From assembly GCA_902825775.1 (NCBI GenBank), contig CADECF010000005.1, positions 170,098-234,097 on the forward strand: DNA of 64,000 nucleotides, read 5' to 3'. The notes beneath the pieces were generated by a model, which was given only the letters and a program-made list of their open reading frames with translations, ran no database searches and was not told where the DNA came from. Shown here piece by piece: positions 54,257 to 63,871 of the stretch. The DNA comes from an uncultured Lysobacteraceae bacterium (GTDB taxonomy: Bacteria > Pseudomonadota > Gammaproteobacteria > Xanthomonadales > Xanthomonadaceae). A program made the position numbers and the translations under genes. Numbering within the stretch: position 1 is the first letter of the stretch; the number at the start of each line of letters is the position of its first letter.

Positions 54257-55158
54257 GTTTTTTCCCCGACTACTCGTTCACTCCGCGCCGCTTCGAAGTG
54301 CGGCCCGGGATCGCGATGAGCTATCTCGACGAGGGCCCGCGCGACGGCGCGGTGGTCGTGATGCTGCATGGCAATCCGTCGTGGAGCTATTACTGGCGGC
54401 ATCTGGCGATCGGTTTGCGCGACCGGTACCGGTGCATCGTGCCCGACCATGTCGGCATGGGGTTGTCGGACAAGCCCGGCGACGGCGCCGCTTCGGACCC
54501 GAAGTACCGCTACACGCTGCAATCGCGCGTCGACGATCTCGCCGCTCTGCTCGCCCATTTGAAGATCGACGGCCCGGTGACGCTGGCCGTGCACGACTGG
54601 GGCGGCATGATCGGTTTCGGCTGGGCCTTGTCGCATGCCGCGCAGGTCGAGCGTCTGGTGATCACCAATACCGCGGCGTTTCCGCTGCCGGCGGCGAAGA
54701 AGATGCCGTGGCAATTGTCGTTCGGACGCGATTCCGCACTGGGCGCGCTGGCGATCCGCGGCTTCAATGCGTTCTCGGGCATCGCTTCGTATGTCGGCGT
54801 CGAGAAGCATATGCCGGCCGATGTGCGCCGCGCCTATGTCGCGCCTTACGATTCCTGGGCCAATCGGATCGCGACCCTGCGCTTCGTGCAGGACATTCCG
54901 CTGTCCGAACGCGATGCCGCGTGGCCGCTGGTGGCCGAGGCCGGCAAGCGTCTGCATGAATTCGCCGATCGTCCTGCCTTCATCGGTTGGGGGTTGCGCG
55001 ATTTCGTATTCGACAAGCACTGCCTGCAAGGCTTCACGGATGCGCTACCTCAGGCCGAGGTGATGGCCTTCGACGATGCGGGCCATTACGTACTGGAAGA
55101 CAAGTACAAAGTGCTGGTGCCTGCGATCCGCGCTTTCCTCGACCGCACCGCTCTGTAG
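54250..55158 (+). CDS. oleB: OleB, beta-lactone decarboxylase
   Basis: 302 residues, alpha/beta hydrolase of the haloalkane dehalogenase branch. Oxyanion strand MLHGNPSWSYYWRHL, nucleophile Asp in LAVHDWGGMIGFG, acid and His in the last third (FDDAGHYVLED). OleB removes CO2 from the beta-lactone made by OleC to give the cis-olefin. The start ATG lies inside the right arm of a family B repeat; no other start in frame precedes the conserved FPDY-x-FTPRRFEVRPG segment. Confidence 0.9.
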   Translation: MTGFFPDYSFTPRRFEVRPGIAMSYLDEGPRDGAVVVMLHGNPSWSYYWRHLAIGLRDRYRCIVPDHVGMGLSDKPGDGAASDPKYRYTLQSRVDDLAALLAHLKIDGPVTLAVHDWGGMIGFGWALSHAAQVERLVITNTAAFPLPAAKKMPWQLSFGRDSALGALAIRGFNAFSGIASYVGVEKHMPADVRRAYVAPYDSWANRIATLRFVQDIPLSERDAAWPLVAEAGKRLHEFADRPAFIGWGLRDFVFDKHCLQGFTDALPQAEVMAFDDAGHYVLEDKYKVLVPAIRAFLDRTAL

Positions 55159-55163
55159 CGCTA

Positions 55164-55266
55164 TTCGTGGGAGCGGTTTTCGTGGGAGCGGCTTCAGCCG
55201 CGAGCTCTTGATTTTCCCGACGCTGGACTAGGAAAGCTCGCGGCTGAAGCCGCTCCCACGAAAAGC
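55164..55266. repeat. Repeat family A hairpin, doubled left arm
   Basis: Palindrome between oleB and the leftward YkgJ-like gene. Confidence 0.88.
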
Positions 55267-55268
55267 GC

Positions 55269-55619
55269 CTACAAAGCGCGCAACCAAGTGTCCGACGTCA
55301 ACGGCGCCAAACCATAACGCTGCCGCGCGCGATCGCATTGCGGGCTGGCTTCGCCGTTCTCCCAGGCCGGCAGCAGATCGCGGCAAGGATCCGGGCGCGC
55401 CGCATAGATGCCGCAGCCGACCTGCGCGCCCACCGCGCCTTGCAGCGCGACGCAATGCGGCTCGCGTGCATCGGTGCCCTTCATCGCCATCCGATGCTTG
55501 TCGACCGGCTCGGCCAAGCCGTCCGGAATCGCACCGCCGGCGCTGGCCAGCCCCAGCCAATGGAAGCTGACGCGGAAGGCCGCGCAGCAAGCGCCGCAGG
55601 AGAGACAGGGATGCGGCAT
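55269..55619 (-). CDS. YkgJ-family cysteine-cluster protein
   Basis: 116 residues. Starts PHPCLSCGACCAAFRVSFHW with the C-x2-C-x2-CC cluster, then later cysteines in EPHCVALQG, VGCGIYAARPDPCRDLLP and QCDRARQRYG. These are proposed zinc or iron-sulfur binding sites. Function is not known. The gene is on the opposite strand between oleB and oleC and divides the ole cluster. ATG at 55619; the longer frame has no family support. Confidence 0.88.
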   Translation of the reverse strand: MPHPCLSCGACCAAFRVSFHWLGLASAGGAIPDGLAEPVDKHRMAMKGTDAREPHCVALQGAVGAQVGCGIYAARPDPCRDLLPAWENGEASPQCDRARQRYGLAPLTSDTWLRAL

Positions 55620-55707
55620 CGGGCTCGGCTGGATCGCAAGGGCTGCGGCATTCTGCCGTTTCGTGCGCGGCGCGCAAGTGGCGCGTTTTACGGGCGACAA
55701 TGGCGGC

Positions 55708-57351
55708 ATGGATTCCGTCTGCAACATCGCCGCCGCATTGCCCCGCCTGGCGCGCGAACGTCCCGACCAGGTCGCCATGCGCTGCCCGGGGCGCGGCGGG
55801 CGCTACGGCGTCTCGTTGACCTATGCGCAACTGGATAAGCGCAGCGATGCGATCGCCGCCGGCCTCGCCCGCCGCGGCATCGTCCGCGGCACGCGCACCG
55901 TACTGATGGTGCGGCCGACGCCGGAATTCTTCCTGCTGATGTTCGCCCTGTTCAAGGCCGGCGCGGTGCCTGTGCTGGTCGATCCGGGCATCGACAAGCG
56001 CGCTTTGAAGCAATGCCTGGACGAGGCCCAGCCCCAGGCCTTCATCGGCATTCCGCTCGCGCACATCGCGCGGGCGCTACTCGGCTGGGCGCGCGCCGCG
56101 CGCGTGCGCATCACCACCGGCGCCCGCGCATGGTTCGCGGATGCGACCCTGGCCGATGTGGAACGCGCCGGCGCCGGTGCGGGTCCGCAGCTCGCGGACA
56201 CGCAGCCCGACGAAATCGCCGCGATCCTGTTCACCAGCGGCTCGACCGGCGTGCCCAAGGGCGTGATCTATCGGCATCGCCATTTCGTCGCGCAGATCCA
56301 GATGCTGCGCGAGGCTTTCGGCATCCAGGCAGGTGGCGTCGACCTGCCCACGTTCCCGCCGTTCGCATTGTTCGATCCGGCGCTGGGGCTGACGTCGATC
56401 ATCCCGGACATGGATCCGACTCGGCCGGCGCGCGCGAATCCGCGCAAGCTGATCGCCGCGATCGAACGCTTCGGCGTGGACCAACTGTTCGGTTCGCCCG
56501 CCTTGATGCGCGTGCTGGCCGATCATGGCGCGAAACTCCCATCGCTGAAACGCGTCACGTCCGCAGGCGCGCCGGTACCGGCCGAAGTGGTCGCCAAGTT
56601 ACGCGAATTGCTGCCTGGCGACGCGCAATTCTGGACGCCGTACGGCGCGACCGAATGCCTGCCGGTGGCCGTGATCGAAGGCGCCGAACTGGTCACGCTG
56701 CGCGAGCGCACCGAACACGGCGGCGGCACCTGCGTCGGCCGCGCGGTGCCGCCGAACGAGGTGCGGCTGATCCGGGTCAGCGACGATGCGATTCCCGAGT
56801 GGTCCGACGATCTATTGGTGCAGGGCGGCCTGGTCGGTGAGATCACCGTAGCGGGGCCGACCGCGACCGACGCGTATTTCAATCGCGATGCGATGACGGG
56901 CCTGGCCAAAATCCGCGAGACGCTGTCCGATGGCAGCGAACGCATCGTGCACCGAATGGGCGATCTGGGCTATTACGACCGTGAGGGCCGGCTCTGGTTC
57001 TGCGGCCGCAAATCGCAGCGCGTGGTCACCGCGCGTGAAACCCTGTGCACCGAGCAGATCGAGCCGGTATTCAACACGCATCCCGACGTGCACCGTACTG
57101 CGCTTATCGGCATCGGCGCGCGCGGTGCGCAGCGGCCGGTTTTGTGCGTGGAGCTGCGTAAAGGCGTGCAGCGCAGCGAGCAGCCGCGCATCGTCGAAGA
57201 ACTGCGGCATCTGGGCGAAGGGTTCGTGCATACGGCCAAGGTCGAAACCTTCCTGTTCCATCCGCAATTTCCGGTCGACATCCGCCACAATGCGAAAATC
57301 GGCCGCGAGAAGCTCGCGGCGTGGGCCGCGAAGCGGTTAGGCTCCTCGTAA
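55708..57351 (+). CDS. oleC: OleC, beta-lactone synthetase
   Basis: 547 residues, ANL-superfamily. AMP-binding motifs are ILFTSGSTGVPKGV (P-loop), FWTPYGATECLPV and GDLGYYDREGRLWF, with the C-terminal catalytic lysine region in VDIRHNAKIGREKLA. OleC adenylates the 2-alkyl-3-hydroxyacid from OleD and closes the beta-lactone. The ATG at 55708 is divergent from the YkgJ-like gene; the longer frame reads through that gene. Confidence 0.92.
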   Translation: MDSVCNIAAALPRLARERPDQVAMRCPGRGGRYGVSLTYAQLDKRSDAIAAGLARRGIVRGTRTVLMVRPTPEFFLLMFALFKAGAVPVLVDPGIDKRALKQCLDEAQPQAFIGIPLAHIARALLGWARAARVRITTGARAWFADATLADVERAGAGAGPQLADTQPDEIAAILFTSGSTGVPKGVIYRHRHFVAQIQMLREAFGIQAGGVDLPTFPPFALFDPALGLTSIIPDMDPTRPARANPRKLIAAIERFGVDQLFGSPALMRVLADHGAKLPSLKRVTSAGAPVPAEVVAKLRELLPGDAQFWTPYGATECLPVAVIEGAELVTLRERTEHGGGTCVGRAVPPNEVRLIRVSDDAIPEWSDDLLVQGGLVGEITVAGPTATDAYFNRDAMTGLAKIRETLSDGSERIVHRMGDLGYYDREGRLWFCGRKSQRVVTARETLCTEQIEPVFNTHPDVHRTALIGIGARGAQRPVLCVELRKGVQRSEQPRIVEELRHLGEGFVHTAKVETFLFHPQFPVDIRHNAKIGREKLAAWAAKRLGSS

Positions 57352-57377
57352 GCGCAATTTGCGGGAATCGACTTTCA

Positions 57378-57490
57378 TGGGAGCGGCTTTTGTGGGAGCG
57401 GCTTTTGTGGGAGCGGCTTCAGCCGCGAGCTCTTGATTTTCTCGCCGCTGGAAAAGCTCGCGGCTGAAGCCGCTCCCACAAAAGCCGCTC
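57378..57490. repeat. Family A repeat, triplicated left arm
   Basis: Three consecutive GGGAGCGGCTTTTGT units on the left, one full complementary arm plus a partial on the right, between oleC and oleD. Confidence 0.88.
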
Positions 57491-57519
57491 CCCGAAGAGC
57501 AAAACGGAGGCAGAGAGTC

Positions 57520-58530
57520 GTGAAGATTTTGGTGACAGGCGGCGGCGGTTTCCTGGGCCAAGCCTTGTGCCGCGGCCTGGTCGAACGCGGCCACGAAGTC
57601 GTCAGCTACAACCGCGGCGTGTACGCGCCGCTGGAAGCGCTCGGCGTGCGGCAGCTCCAAGGCGATCTGGCCGATCGCAAAGCCGTGATCGCGGCATGCG
57701 AAGGCGTCGGCGCCGTCTTCCACAACGCCGCCAAGGCCGGCGCGTGGGGCAGTTACGACAGCTATCACCGCGCCAATGTGATGGGCACAGGCAACGTGCT
57801 CGCCGGTTGCCGCGAGCACGGCGTGCCGCGGCTGGTCTACACGTCCACGCCCAGCGTCACCCATCGCGCGACGCATCCTGTCGAAGGCGGCGCCGCCGAC
57901 AACGTGCCGTACGGCGAAGACCTGAAAGCGCCGTACGCCAGCACCAAGCTGATCGCGGAAAAGATCGTGCTAGCGGCGAACGACGAAACGCTTTCGACGG
58001 TGGCGTTGCGGCCGCGCCTGATCTGGGGTCCCGGCGACAATCAGCTGCTGCCGCGTCTGGTCGAGCGCGCCAAGGCCGGGCGGCTGCGCTTCGTCGGCGA
58101 CGGCAACAATCTGATCGACACCACTTACATCGACAATGCCGCGCAAGCGCATTTCGATGCGTTCGAGCGCTTGTCGCCGGACGCGCCCTGCGCCGGACGC
58201 GCCTACTTCATCAGCAACGGCGAACCCAAATCGGTGCGCGAAGTCGTCAACGCGCTGTTGGGCGCGGCCGGCGCGCCGCAGGTCGATAAGACCCTGCCGT
58301 TCCGCGCGGCGTATGCCGTCGGTGCGGCCTGCGAAGGTTTGTGGTCGGTATTGCCGTTGCGCGGCGAACCGCCGATGACGCGCTTCCTGGCCGAACAGCT
58401 CAGCACGACGCACTGGTACGACATGGCGCCGGCCGCACGCGATTTCGGTTACGTGCCGCGCGTGTCTTTTCACGACGGCATCATGCGGCTGAAGGATTCA
58501 TACAGAAGGGGCGTAGCCATCACCGGATGA
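57520..58530 (+). CDS. oleD: OleD, 2-alkyl-3-oxoalkanoate reductase
   Basis: 336 residues of the extended SDR family. NAD(P) loop [12 protein letters not shown], catalytic Tyr and Lys in [12 protein letters not shown], and the middle [26 protein letters not shown] typical of OleD. It reduces the OleA product before lactone formation. The start is a GTG at 57520 with GGAGGCAGA before it; the open frame before that is translated repeat DNA. Confidence 0.92.
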   Translation: MKILVTGGGGFLGQALCRGLVERGHEVVSYNRGVYAPLEALGVRQLQGDLADRKAVIAACEGVGAVFHNAAKAGAWGSYDSYHRANVMGTGNVLAGCREHGVPRLVYTSTPSVTHRATHPVEGGAADNVPYGEDLKAPYASTKLIAEKIVLAANDETLSTVALRPRLIWGPGDNQLLPRLVERAKAGRLRFVGDGNNLIDTTYIDNAAQAHFDAFERLSPDAPCAGRAYFISNGEPKSVREVVNALLGAAGAPQVDKTLPFRAAYAVGAACEGLWSVLPLRGEPPMTRFLAEQLSTTHWYDMAPAARDFGYVPRVSFHDGIMRLKDSYRRGVAITG

Positions 58531-58592
58531 TGATTCGCCGCTCGCGATGATGGGCGCGGACGTTCGAGTCCCACCCTTCATCGGAGATTCCA

Positions 58593-58751
58593 ATGCTGCA
58601 TTACGCCGTGGTCTTCCTCGTCATCGCGATCATCGCCGCCGTGCTCGGTTTCGGCGGCATCGCAGGCGCCGCCGCCGGCATCGCCAAGATCCTGTTCGTG
58701 GTGTTCCTGGTGCTCGCCGCGATCGTCTTCTTCCGCGGTCGACGCATCTAG
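58593..58751 (+). CDS. DUF1328 small membrane protein
   Basis: 52 residues. Two hydrophobic helices ([21 protein letters not shown] and [16 protein letters not shown]) linked by a Gly/Ala turn and ending RGRRI. This is the DUF1328/YtjA family of small inner-membrane proteins, often stress-induced. ATG at 58593, stop at 58749-58751. GGAGATTCC gives the ribosome site. A strong terminator follows. Confidence 0.88.
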   Translation: MLHYAVVFLVIAIIAAVLGFGGIAGAAAGIAKILFVVFLVLAAIVFFRGRRI

Positions 58752-58774
58752 CGCCCGAAACCAACGGGCGGACC

Positions 58775-58810
58775 GAAGGAACGAGCGGACGCTGCGCTCG
58801 TTCCTTCTTG
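58775..58810 (+). terminator. Terminator after DUF1328 gene
   Basis: Thirteen-base perfect stem (GAAGGAACGAGCG and complement) with a seven-base loop, then TTGC. Confidence 0.8.
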
Positions 58811-58880
58811 CTCGCTCCTGGCTTTCGCCTCCGTTTTATTTCCCGGAGTGCGGCCGGCGCGCTGCCGCTACAATGACGGC

Positions 58881-59525
58881 ATGGACGATGCCGCCTCCCA
58901 GCACCCCTTCGATGCGCTCAAGCCGCTTGCCGGCCGCACCCTCGAAGCCGCCTTGAACCGCGCCCTGGCGCTGGATCCGGAAACGCGCGCCGGTTTGGCG
59001 CCGCTCGACGGCAAGCGCGTGACGGTGAGCCTGGCGTCTCCGCCGCTGGCACTGCAGATCGGCGTGGACGGCGAGCGCTTGACGGTGGGACCCGTCGACG
59101 ACGCCAGCGAGCCCGACCTGGCCGTGCGCAGCACGCTCGGCGCGTTGTTGGCGCAATTGCCGTTCCTCAAGCGCGACGATGCGCCGCCGGTGGGCAAGCT
59201 GCATGTCGCCGGCGACGCCGACCTGGCGCGGCGACTGCAGCGGCTGGCCGAGCGTTTCGATCCCGACTGGCAGCAACCCTTCGCCGCCGTGTTCGGCGAC
59301 GTGCTGGGCGTGCAGATCGCGAACGCCGTCGCCGCCGCCTTGAAACAGGCCCGCAGTACGGCGACCAAGCTGGCCGAGAACGCCGCCGAATTCGTCACCG
59401 AAGAATCGCGGGACGTCGTGTCCAAGCCCGAGTTGAACGCCTTCCACGACGACGTCGACGGCTTGCGCGACGACGCCGAACGCATCGCCGCGCGCATCGG
59501 CCGCTTGCAGGCGAAGGCGCGCTGA
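58881..59525 (+). CDS. ubiJ: Ubiquinone biosynthesis accessory factor UbiJ
   Basis: 214 residues. An SCP2-type lipid-binding domain occupies residues about 10-120 ([24 protein letters not shown], then [21 protein letters not shown]), followed by a helical tail with coiled-coil character ([22 protein letters not shown]). UbiJ carries ubiquinone intermediates for the Ubi complex. Its stop overlaps the ubiB start (TGATG), a conserved pairing. Confidence 0.87.
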   Translation: MDDAASQHPFDALKPLAGRTLEAALNRALALDPETRAGLAPLDGKRVTVSLASPPLALQIGVDGERLTVGPVDDASEPDLAVRSTLGALLAQLPFLKRDDAPPVGKLHVAGDADLARRLQRLAERFDPDWQQPFAAVFGDVLGVQIANAVAAALKQARSTATKLAENAAEFVTEESRDVVSKPELNAFHDDVDGLRDDAERIAARIGRLQAKAR

Positions 59526-61186
59526 TGGGCTCTTCCCTGCTGCGCGCGATCAAGATCGGACGGGTGCTGTTGCGTTACCGCCTGGACGATCTGCTCGACG
59601 ATACGCCCGCCGAACGCTGGCTGCGCCTGATGCGGCCGTTCGTGCCGCGCGCGTCGGCGCAGATCGCGGCGATGTCGCGCGGCGCGCGTCTGCGCATGGC
59701 GCTGCAGGAGCTCGGGCCGATCTTCGTCAAGTTCGGCCAGATCCTGTCGACGCGCCGCGATCTGGTGCCGCCGGATGTCGCGATCGAGTTGTCGATGCTG
59801 CAGGACCGCGTCGCGCCGTTCGACGGCGGGACCGCGCGCGAAATGGTCGAACAAGCGCTCGGCCGCGATGTGCGCGACGCTTTCGAAAGCTTCGATACTT
59901 CCCCGCTCGCCTCCGCCTCCATCGCCCAGGTCCACGCCGCGACGCTGGCCGGCGGCCGCGAAGTGGTGGTGAAGGTGCTGCGCCCGAACATCGAGCGCGA
60001 GATCGCCGCCGACGTCGCGCTGCTGAAGAACATCGCCGGGCTGGTCGACCGCACCCATCCCAGCGCCGACAAGATCCGGCCGCGCGAGATCGTCGCCGAG
60101 ATCGAAAGCACGCTCGCCGCCGAACTCGACCTGCAGCGCGAAGGCGCCAATGCCAGCGTGCTGCGCCGGTTCTGGACCGATTCGCCGGACATGTACGTGC
60201 CCGAGCCGATCTGGTCGCACACCGCCGAGCGCGCGCTGACGATGGAGCGCGTGCGCGGCATCCCCAGCGACGACATCGCCCAGCTCGACGCCGCCGGCAT
60301 CGACCGCAAAGCGCTCGCGGCCAAGGGCGTGCGCGTGTTCTACACCCAGGTGTTCCGCGACAACTTCTTCCACGCCGATGCGCACGCCGGCAACATCTGG
60401 GTGGATAGCGATCCGGAACGCAAACTCAATCCGCGCTTCATCGCGCTGGATTTCGGCATCATGGGCCAGCTCTCCAGCGAGGATCAGTACTACCTCGCCG
60501 AGAACTTCATGGCGATCTTCAACCGCGATTACCGCCGCATCGCCGAACTTCACGTGCAGGCCGGCTGGATGCCGTCGCATATCCGCATCGACGAGCTGGA
60601 AGCCGCTGCGCGCTCGGTGTGCGAGCCGTACTTCACCCGGCCGTTGTCGGAAATCTCGCTGGCCGAGGTGCTGATCAAACTCTTCCGCACCGCGCAGCGT
60701 TACGAACTCACGTTGCAGCCGCAGCTCATCCTGCTGCAGAAAACGCTGCTCAACATCGAAGGCGTCGGCCGCTTGCTCGACCCGCAGCTCGATATCTGGG
60801 CGGTGGCGCGACCGGTGCTGGAACGCATCCTGGTCGAACGCTACAGCCCGCAGCGTTTGGCCGGCGAATTCCGCAAGCGGTTGCCGGAAATGATCACGCA
60901 TGCGCCGGACATGCCGCGCCTGTTGCATGCCTGGTTGACCCAGCAGGTGGAAGGCAAGCACCAGTTGGCGCTGCGTTCGCGCGACCTCACCGACTTGGCG
61001 CAGACGATGAAAGGCATGCAGCGGCGGATCGTCTCGGCGATCCTGGGTACGGGCCTGCTGATCGTCGCGGCGGTGTTGTACGCGCTCGAAGCCGGCGGCC
61101 CGCAGTTGTTCGGCGTGTCCGCGGCGGTTTGGATGGCAGGGCTCGGTGGCCTGTGGGGACTGCTGGCCGCGTGGCCACGTCGCTGA
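59525..61186 (+). CDS. ubiB: UbiB, atypical kinase of ubiquinone biosynthesis
   Basis: 553 residues. The KxGQ motif of the ADCK/UbiB family is [14 protein letters not shown], with A-rich loop [16 protein letters not shown] and catalytic [11 protein letters not shown] and [10 protein letters not shown]. Two C-terminal transmembrane helices ([15 protein letters not shown] and [17 protein letters not shown]) anchor it. UbiB is an ATPase that helps extract lipid-soluble quinone precursors. Overlaps ubiJ by one base. Confidence 0.95.
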   Translation: MGSSLLRAIKIGRVLLRYRLDDLLDDTPAERWLRLMRPFVPRASAQIAAMSRGARLRMALQELGPIFVKFGQILSTRRDLVPPDVAIELSMLQDRVAPFDGGTAREMVEQALGRDVRDAFESFDTSPLASASIAQVHAATLAGGREVVVKVLRPNIEREIAADVALLKNIAGLVDRTHPSADKIRPREIVAEIESTLAAELDLQREGANASVLRRFWTDSPDMYVPEPIWSHTAERALTMERVRGIPSDDIAQLDAAGIDRKALAAKGVRVFYTQVFRDNFFHADAHAGNIWVDSDPERKLNPRFIALDFGIMGQLSSEDQYYLAENFMAIFNRDYRRIAELHVQAGWMPSHIRIDELEAAARSVCEPYFTRPLSEISLAEVLIKLFRTAQRYELTLQPQLILLQKTLLNIEGVGRLLDPQLDIWAVARPVLERILVERYSPQRLAGEFRKRLPEMITHAPDMPRLLHAWLTQQVEGKHQLALRSRDLTDLAQTMKGMQRRIVSAILGTGLLIVAAVLYALEAGGPQLFGVSAAVWMAGLGGLWGLLAAWPRR

Positions 61187-61221
61187 GGTTGTCCCCCCGG
61201 TGAAGACGGAAAACGACGCCA

Positions 61222-61339
61222 CTGCTGTTCCCCCCTTTGAAAAAGGGGGGCAGGGGGGATTTGCGCTTTACCGATGAACCCTCAAGAGCAAAAGCAAATC
61301 CCCCTCAATCCCCCTTTTTCAAAGGGGGAGGAACAGCAG
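61222..61339. repeat. Repeat family E, encodes TruC N-terminus
   Basis: Inverted repeat with arms from CTGCTGTTCC to GGAACAGCAG, including CCCCCTTTGAAAAAGGGGG-type runs. The right arm is read as the start of the truC frame. A single further arm lies at 63816-63860. Confidence 0.85.
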
Positions 61340-62047
61340 GCTGTCGGTTTGTCGGTCTTGCATCGCGACGACTGGCTAGCCGTCGTCGATAAACCCGCTG
61401 GCTTGATGGTCCACGACAGCAAACTGGCGCGCGGCGAGACCGACTTCGCCGCGGACCGGCTGCGCGAACAGTTCGGCAAGCCGATCTTCCTCGTGCATCG
61501 CCTGGACCGCGCCACCAGCGGCTGCCTGCTGCTGGCTTTCGACCGCGACACCGCCTCGGCGCTGGGCAAGACGCTGATGTCGCGCGCAGTCGAAAAGGAT
61601 TACCTCGCCGTATGCCGCGGCTGGCCCGATGAAAACTTCGTCGTCGACTATCCGCTCGACGGCGGCCCGGGCAAACCGGTCAAGAAACCTGCGGTGACGC
61701 GGTTCGTGCGGCTGGCCACTGCGGAGTTGGACCTGCCGTCGGCCGGATTCGAAACCTCGCGTTACGCATTGCTGCGCGCCTCGCCCGAGACCGGTCGCTT
61801 CCGCCAGATCCGTCGTCATCTGAAGCATATGTCGCATCACCTGATCGGCGACACCAGCCACGGCGACGGCCGCCACAACCGCGCGTTCCGCATACTCGGC
61901 ATCCACCGCATGCTGCTGCATGCGCAGCGGTTGGCCTTCGATCATCCGCATACCGGGACGCGCGTGGTCGTGTCGGCGCTGCCGGATGCGGAATTCGGGC
62001 GGGCGCTGGCGCTGTTCGGCGACTCGCACCTTCCCGGTGCTTTGTAG
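61274..62047 (+). CDS. truC: tRNA pseudouridine synthase TruC
   Basis: 257 residues from the ATG at 61274. The pseudouridine synthase core has the catalytic Asp in FLVHRLDRATSGCLLL, RPAGLMVH-type start as VVDKPAGLMVHDS, and GRFRQIRRHLKHMSHHLIGD. TruC acts at uridine 65 of tRNA. The first 25 residues contain IPLNPPFSKGE, the translation of a family E repeat, not family sequence; TTG codons at 61349 or 61358 may be the original start. The stop TAG also falls in repeat-like TTTGTAG. Confidence 0.86.
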   Translation: MNPQEQKQIPLNPPFSKGEEQQAVGLSVLHRDDWLAVVDKPAGLMVHDSKLARGETDFAADRLREQFGKPIFLVHRLDRATSGCLLLAFDRDTASALGKTLMSRAVEKDYLAVCRGWPDENFVVDYPLDGGPGKPVKKPAVTRFVRLATAELDLPSAGFETSRYALLRASPETGRFRQIRRHLKHMSHHLIGDTSHGDGRHNRAFRILGIHRMLLHAQRLAFDHPHTGTRVVVSALPDAEFGRALALFGDSHLPGAL

Positions 62048-62054
62048 AGGACGC

Positions 62055-62145
62055 GCTTTTGTAGGAGCGGCTTCAGCCGCGAGCTCTTCGGTCAATCCTG
62101 TGACGGAAAGAAAAGCTCGCGGCTGAAGCCGCTCCCACAAAAGCC
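62055..62145. repeat. Repeat family A hairpin
   Basis: Palindrome between the convergent truC and DUF2059 genes. Confidence 0.88.
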
Positions 62146-62159
62146 GGCTCTACAGGTAG

Positions 62160-62675
62160 CTACGGTTTCGTCGCCGCGTCTTTCGAAGGCGCGAACTCGG
62201 CCTCGATCTCGCGCTGCATATCCTCGAGCATCGGCACCAGCAACTTCTGCACGCCGGCCATCGTGTTCTGCATCAGTTGCGGCATCTTGTCGAGCAGCTT
62301 CTGCCCGGCGGCGCTGCTGTAGAAACCGATCATCGCGTCCATGTCTTCGGCGGTGAAGGTCTGGCGGTAGATGTCGCGATAGACCGGTTCGAGTTTCTCC
62401 CAGCTCAAGGCGCGGCCGACGCTGGCCATGGACTTGTCGAGCAGGCGATCCAGCTTGGCCTGCTGATCGGTCGTGAGCTTTTGGCTGGCCGTCATCTGCG
62501 CCACCATCTGCCGCTGCGAAGCGGCGACCTGCGGCAGCATCGCCTCGACGGTCTGCCGGGCGCGCATCACTTCCAGCAGTTCGTCGACTTGGGCATCGTT
62601 GGCCTGGGCCGCCATCGCGAACGGCGCGGCCAGGCAGAGCGCGGCGGCGAGCAGCGCGGCGAATCGTTTCTTCAT
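62160..62675 (-). CDS. DUF2059 secreted protein
   Basis: 171 residues. Signal peptide (FAALLAAALCLAAPFAMAA), then an all-helical DUF2059 domain with YRDIYRQTFTAEDMDAMIGF and SSAAGQKLLDKMPQLMQNTM, the family signature. Periplasmic, function unknown. ATG at 62675 with GAGGGGGTG before it. Confidence 0.88.
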   Translation of the reverse strand: MKKRFAALLAAALCLAAPFAMAAQANDAQVDELLEVMRARQTVEAMLPQVAASQRQMVAQMTASQKLTTDQQAKLDRLLDKSMASVGRALSWEKLEPVYRDIYRQTFTAEDMDAMIGFYSSAAGQKLLDKMPQLMQNTMAGVQKLLVPMLEDMQREIEAEFAPSKDAATKP

Positions 62676-62770
62676 AGGCACCCCCTCAGTGAGCCGCCAT
62701 CCTCGGACAGGGCGGCGTCTTCCGTCAAACCGGCCGGCGATGATTGCGGCTGCGCCGCTACAATTCGCGC

Positions 62771-63181
62771 ATGAGCGGCGCTATATCCATCCCAGAGCAG
62801 GAACTCAGCGAGCGCTTCGTGCGCTCGGCGGGGCCGGGCGGGCAAAACGTCAACAAGGTGGCGACGGCGGTGGAGTTGCGATTCGATATCGCCGCTTCGC
62901 CGTCGCTTTCCGAAGCCGTGCGCGCACGGCTGCTGGCCAAGCGCGACCGGCGGGTCACCGCCGACGGCGTGCTGGTCATCAATGCGCAACGTTTCCGCAC
63001 CCAGGATCGCAACCGGCAGGACGCGCGCGAGCGGTTGGCCGCGTTCGTGGAATCGGGGCGGCACGCGCCCAAGCCGCGCATCGCCACCAAACCCAGCCGC
63101 GCCGCCAAGGCGCGGCGGCTGGACGCCAAGCGCGAACGCAGTACGATCAAGAAAGGGCGCGCGCAACGCGATTGGGATTGA
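62771..63181 (+). CDS. arfB: Ribosome-rescue peptidyl-tRNA hydrolase ArfB
   Basis: 136 residues. The GGQ motif is FVRSAGPGGQNVNKV. The C-terminal tail is strongly basic (KPSRAAKARRLDAKRERSTIKKG), as needed to enter the empty mRNA channel of stalled ribosomes. Releases peptides from non-stop complexes. ATG at 62771. An acyltransferase gene follows after 15 bases. Confidence 0.94.
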   Translation: MSGAISIPEQELSERFVRSAGPGGQNVNKVATAVELRFDIAASPSLSEAVRARLLAKRDRRVTADGVLVINAQRFRTQDRNRQDARERLAAFVESGRHAPKPRIATKPSRAAKARRLDAKRERSTIKKGRAQRDWD

Positions 63182-63196
63182 CCGACCGAGGGACGG

Positions 63197-63811
63197 ATGA
63201 CCGACACCGACGATGTGGTGCTGCCGCTGCCGCCGAACGCGCCGCGGGTCAAGCCGAACGCTTTCGGGCGCTGGCTGGGCCGCGGCATCCTGCGCCTGGG
63301 CGGCTGGCGCATGGCCGGCGCATTCCCGGACATCCCCAAGCTGGTGCTGATCGGCGCGCCGCATTCGTCCAATTGGGACGGCATCTGGGGATTCGCGGCC
63401 AAGCTCGCGCTCGGCCTGGACATCAAGATACTCGGCAAACACCAGCTGTTCTGGTGGCCGCTCGGCCCGATCCTGCGGCGGCTGGGCGTGATCGCGGTCG
63501 ACCGCAATGCGCCGCAAGGCGTGGTGGAGCAGGCGGCGGCCTTGATCCACAGCCGCGACAAGTTCTGGTACGGCCTGGCGCCGGAAGGCACGCGCAAATA
63601 CGTCGAGCGCTGGAAGACCGGTTTCTGGAAGATCGCCAAGGCGGCGGACGTGCCGGTGCTGCCGGCGTATTTCCATTATCCGGAAAAGATCATCGGCATC
63701 GGGCCGACGTTCGATTTGAGCGACGACATGGCCGCCGATATCGCGCGCATCCAGCGGTGGTATGCGCCGTGGCGGGGGAAGAATCGGAATGTGGTGCAGC
63801 CGGCGGCGTGA
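63197..63811 (+). CDS. Acyltransferase (PlsC-like superfamily)
   Basis: 204 residues. The H-x4-D block is GAPHSSNWDGIW and the later GLAPEGTRKY block is intact, with ILRRLGVIAVDR between. It lacks an N-terminal membrane segment. It belongs to the glycerol-phosphate acyltransferase superfamily, in the group of short proteins often called 1-acyl-sn-glycerol-3-phosphate acyltransferase; acceptor unknown. Likely co-transcribed with arfB. Confidence 0.86.
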   Translation: MTDTDDVVLPLPPNAPRVKPNAFGRWLGRGILRLGGWRMAGAFPDIPKLVLIGAPHSSNWDGIWGFAAKLALGLDIKILGKHQLFWWPLGPILRRLGVIAVDRNAPQGVVEQAAALIHSRDKFWYGLAPEGTRKYVERWKTGFWKIAKAADVPVLPAYFHYPEKIIGIGPTFDLSDDMAADIARIQRWYAPWRGKNRNVVQPAA

Positions 63812-63815
63812 GCCC

Positions 63816-63860
63816 CGCTGTTTCCCCCTTTGAAAAAGGGGGATCAAGGGGGATTTTCTT
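63816..63860. repeat. Repeat family E, single arm
   Basis: CCCCCTTTGAAAAAGGGGGA then TCAAGGGGGATTTTC, homologous to the left arm at 61222. Confidence 0.8.
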
Positions 63861-63871
63861 TTGACCTAGTA

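Noticed and set aside
43915-57490. Family A repeats as a CRISPR array
   Set aside because: Copies are palindromic, kilobases apart, and without regular spacers; no cas gene is present.
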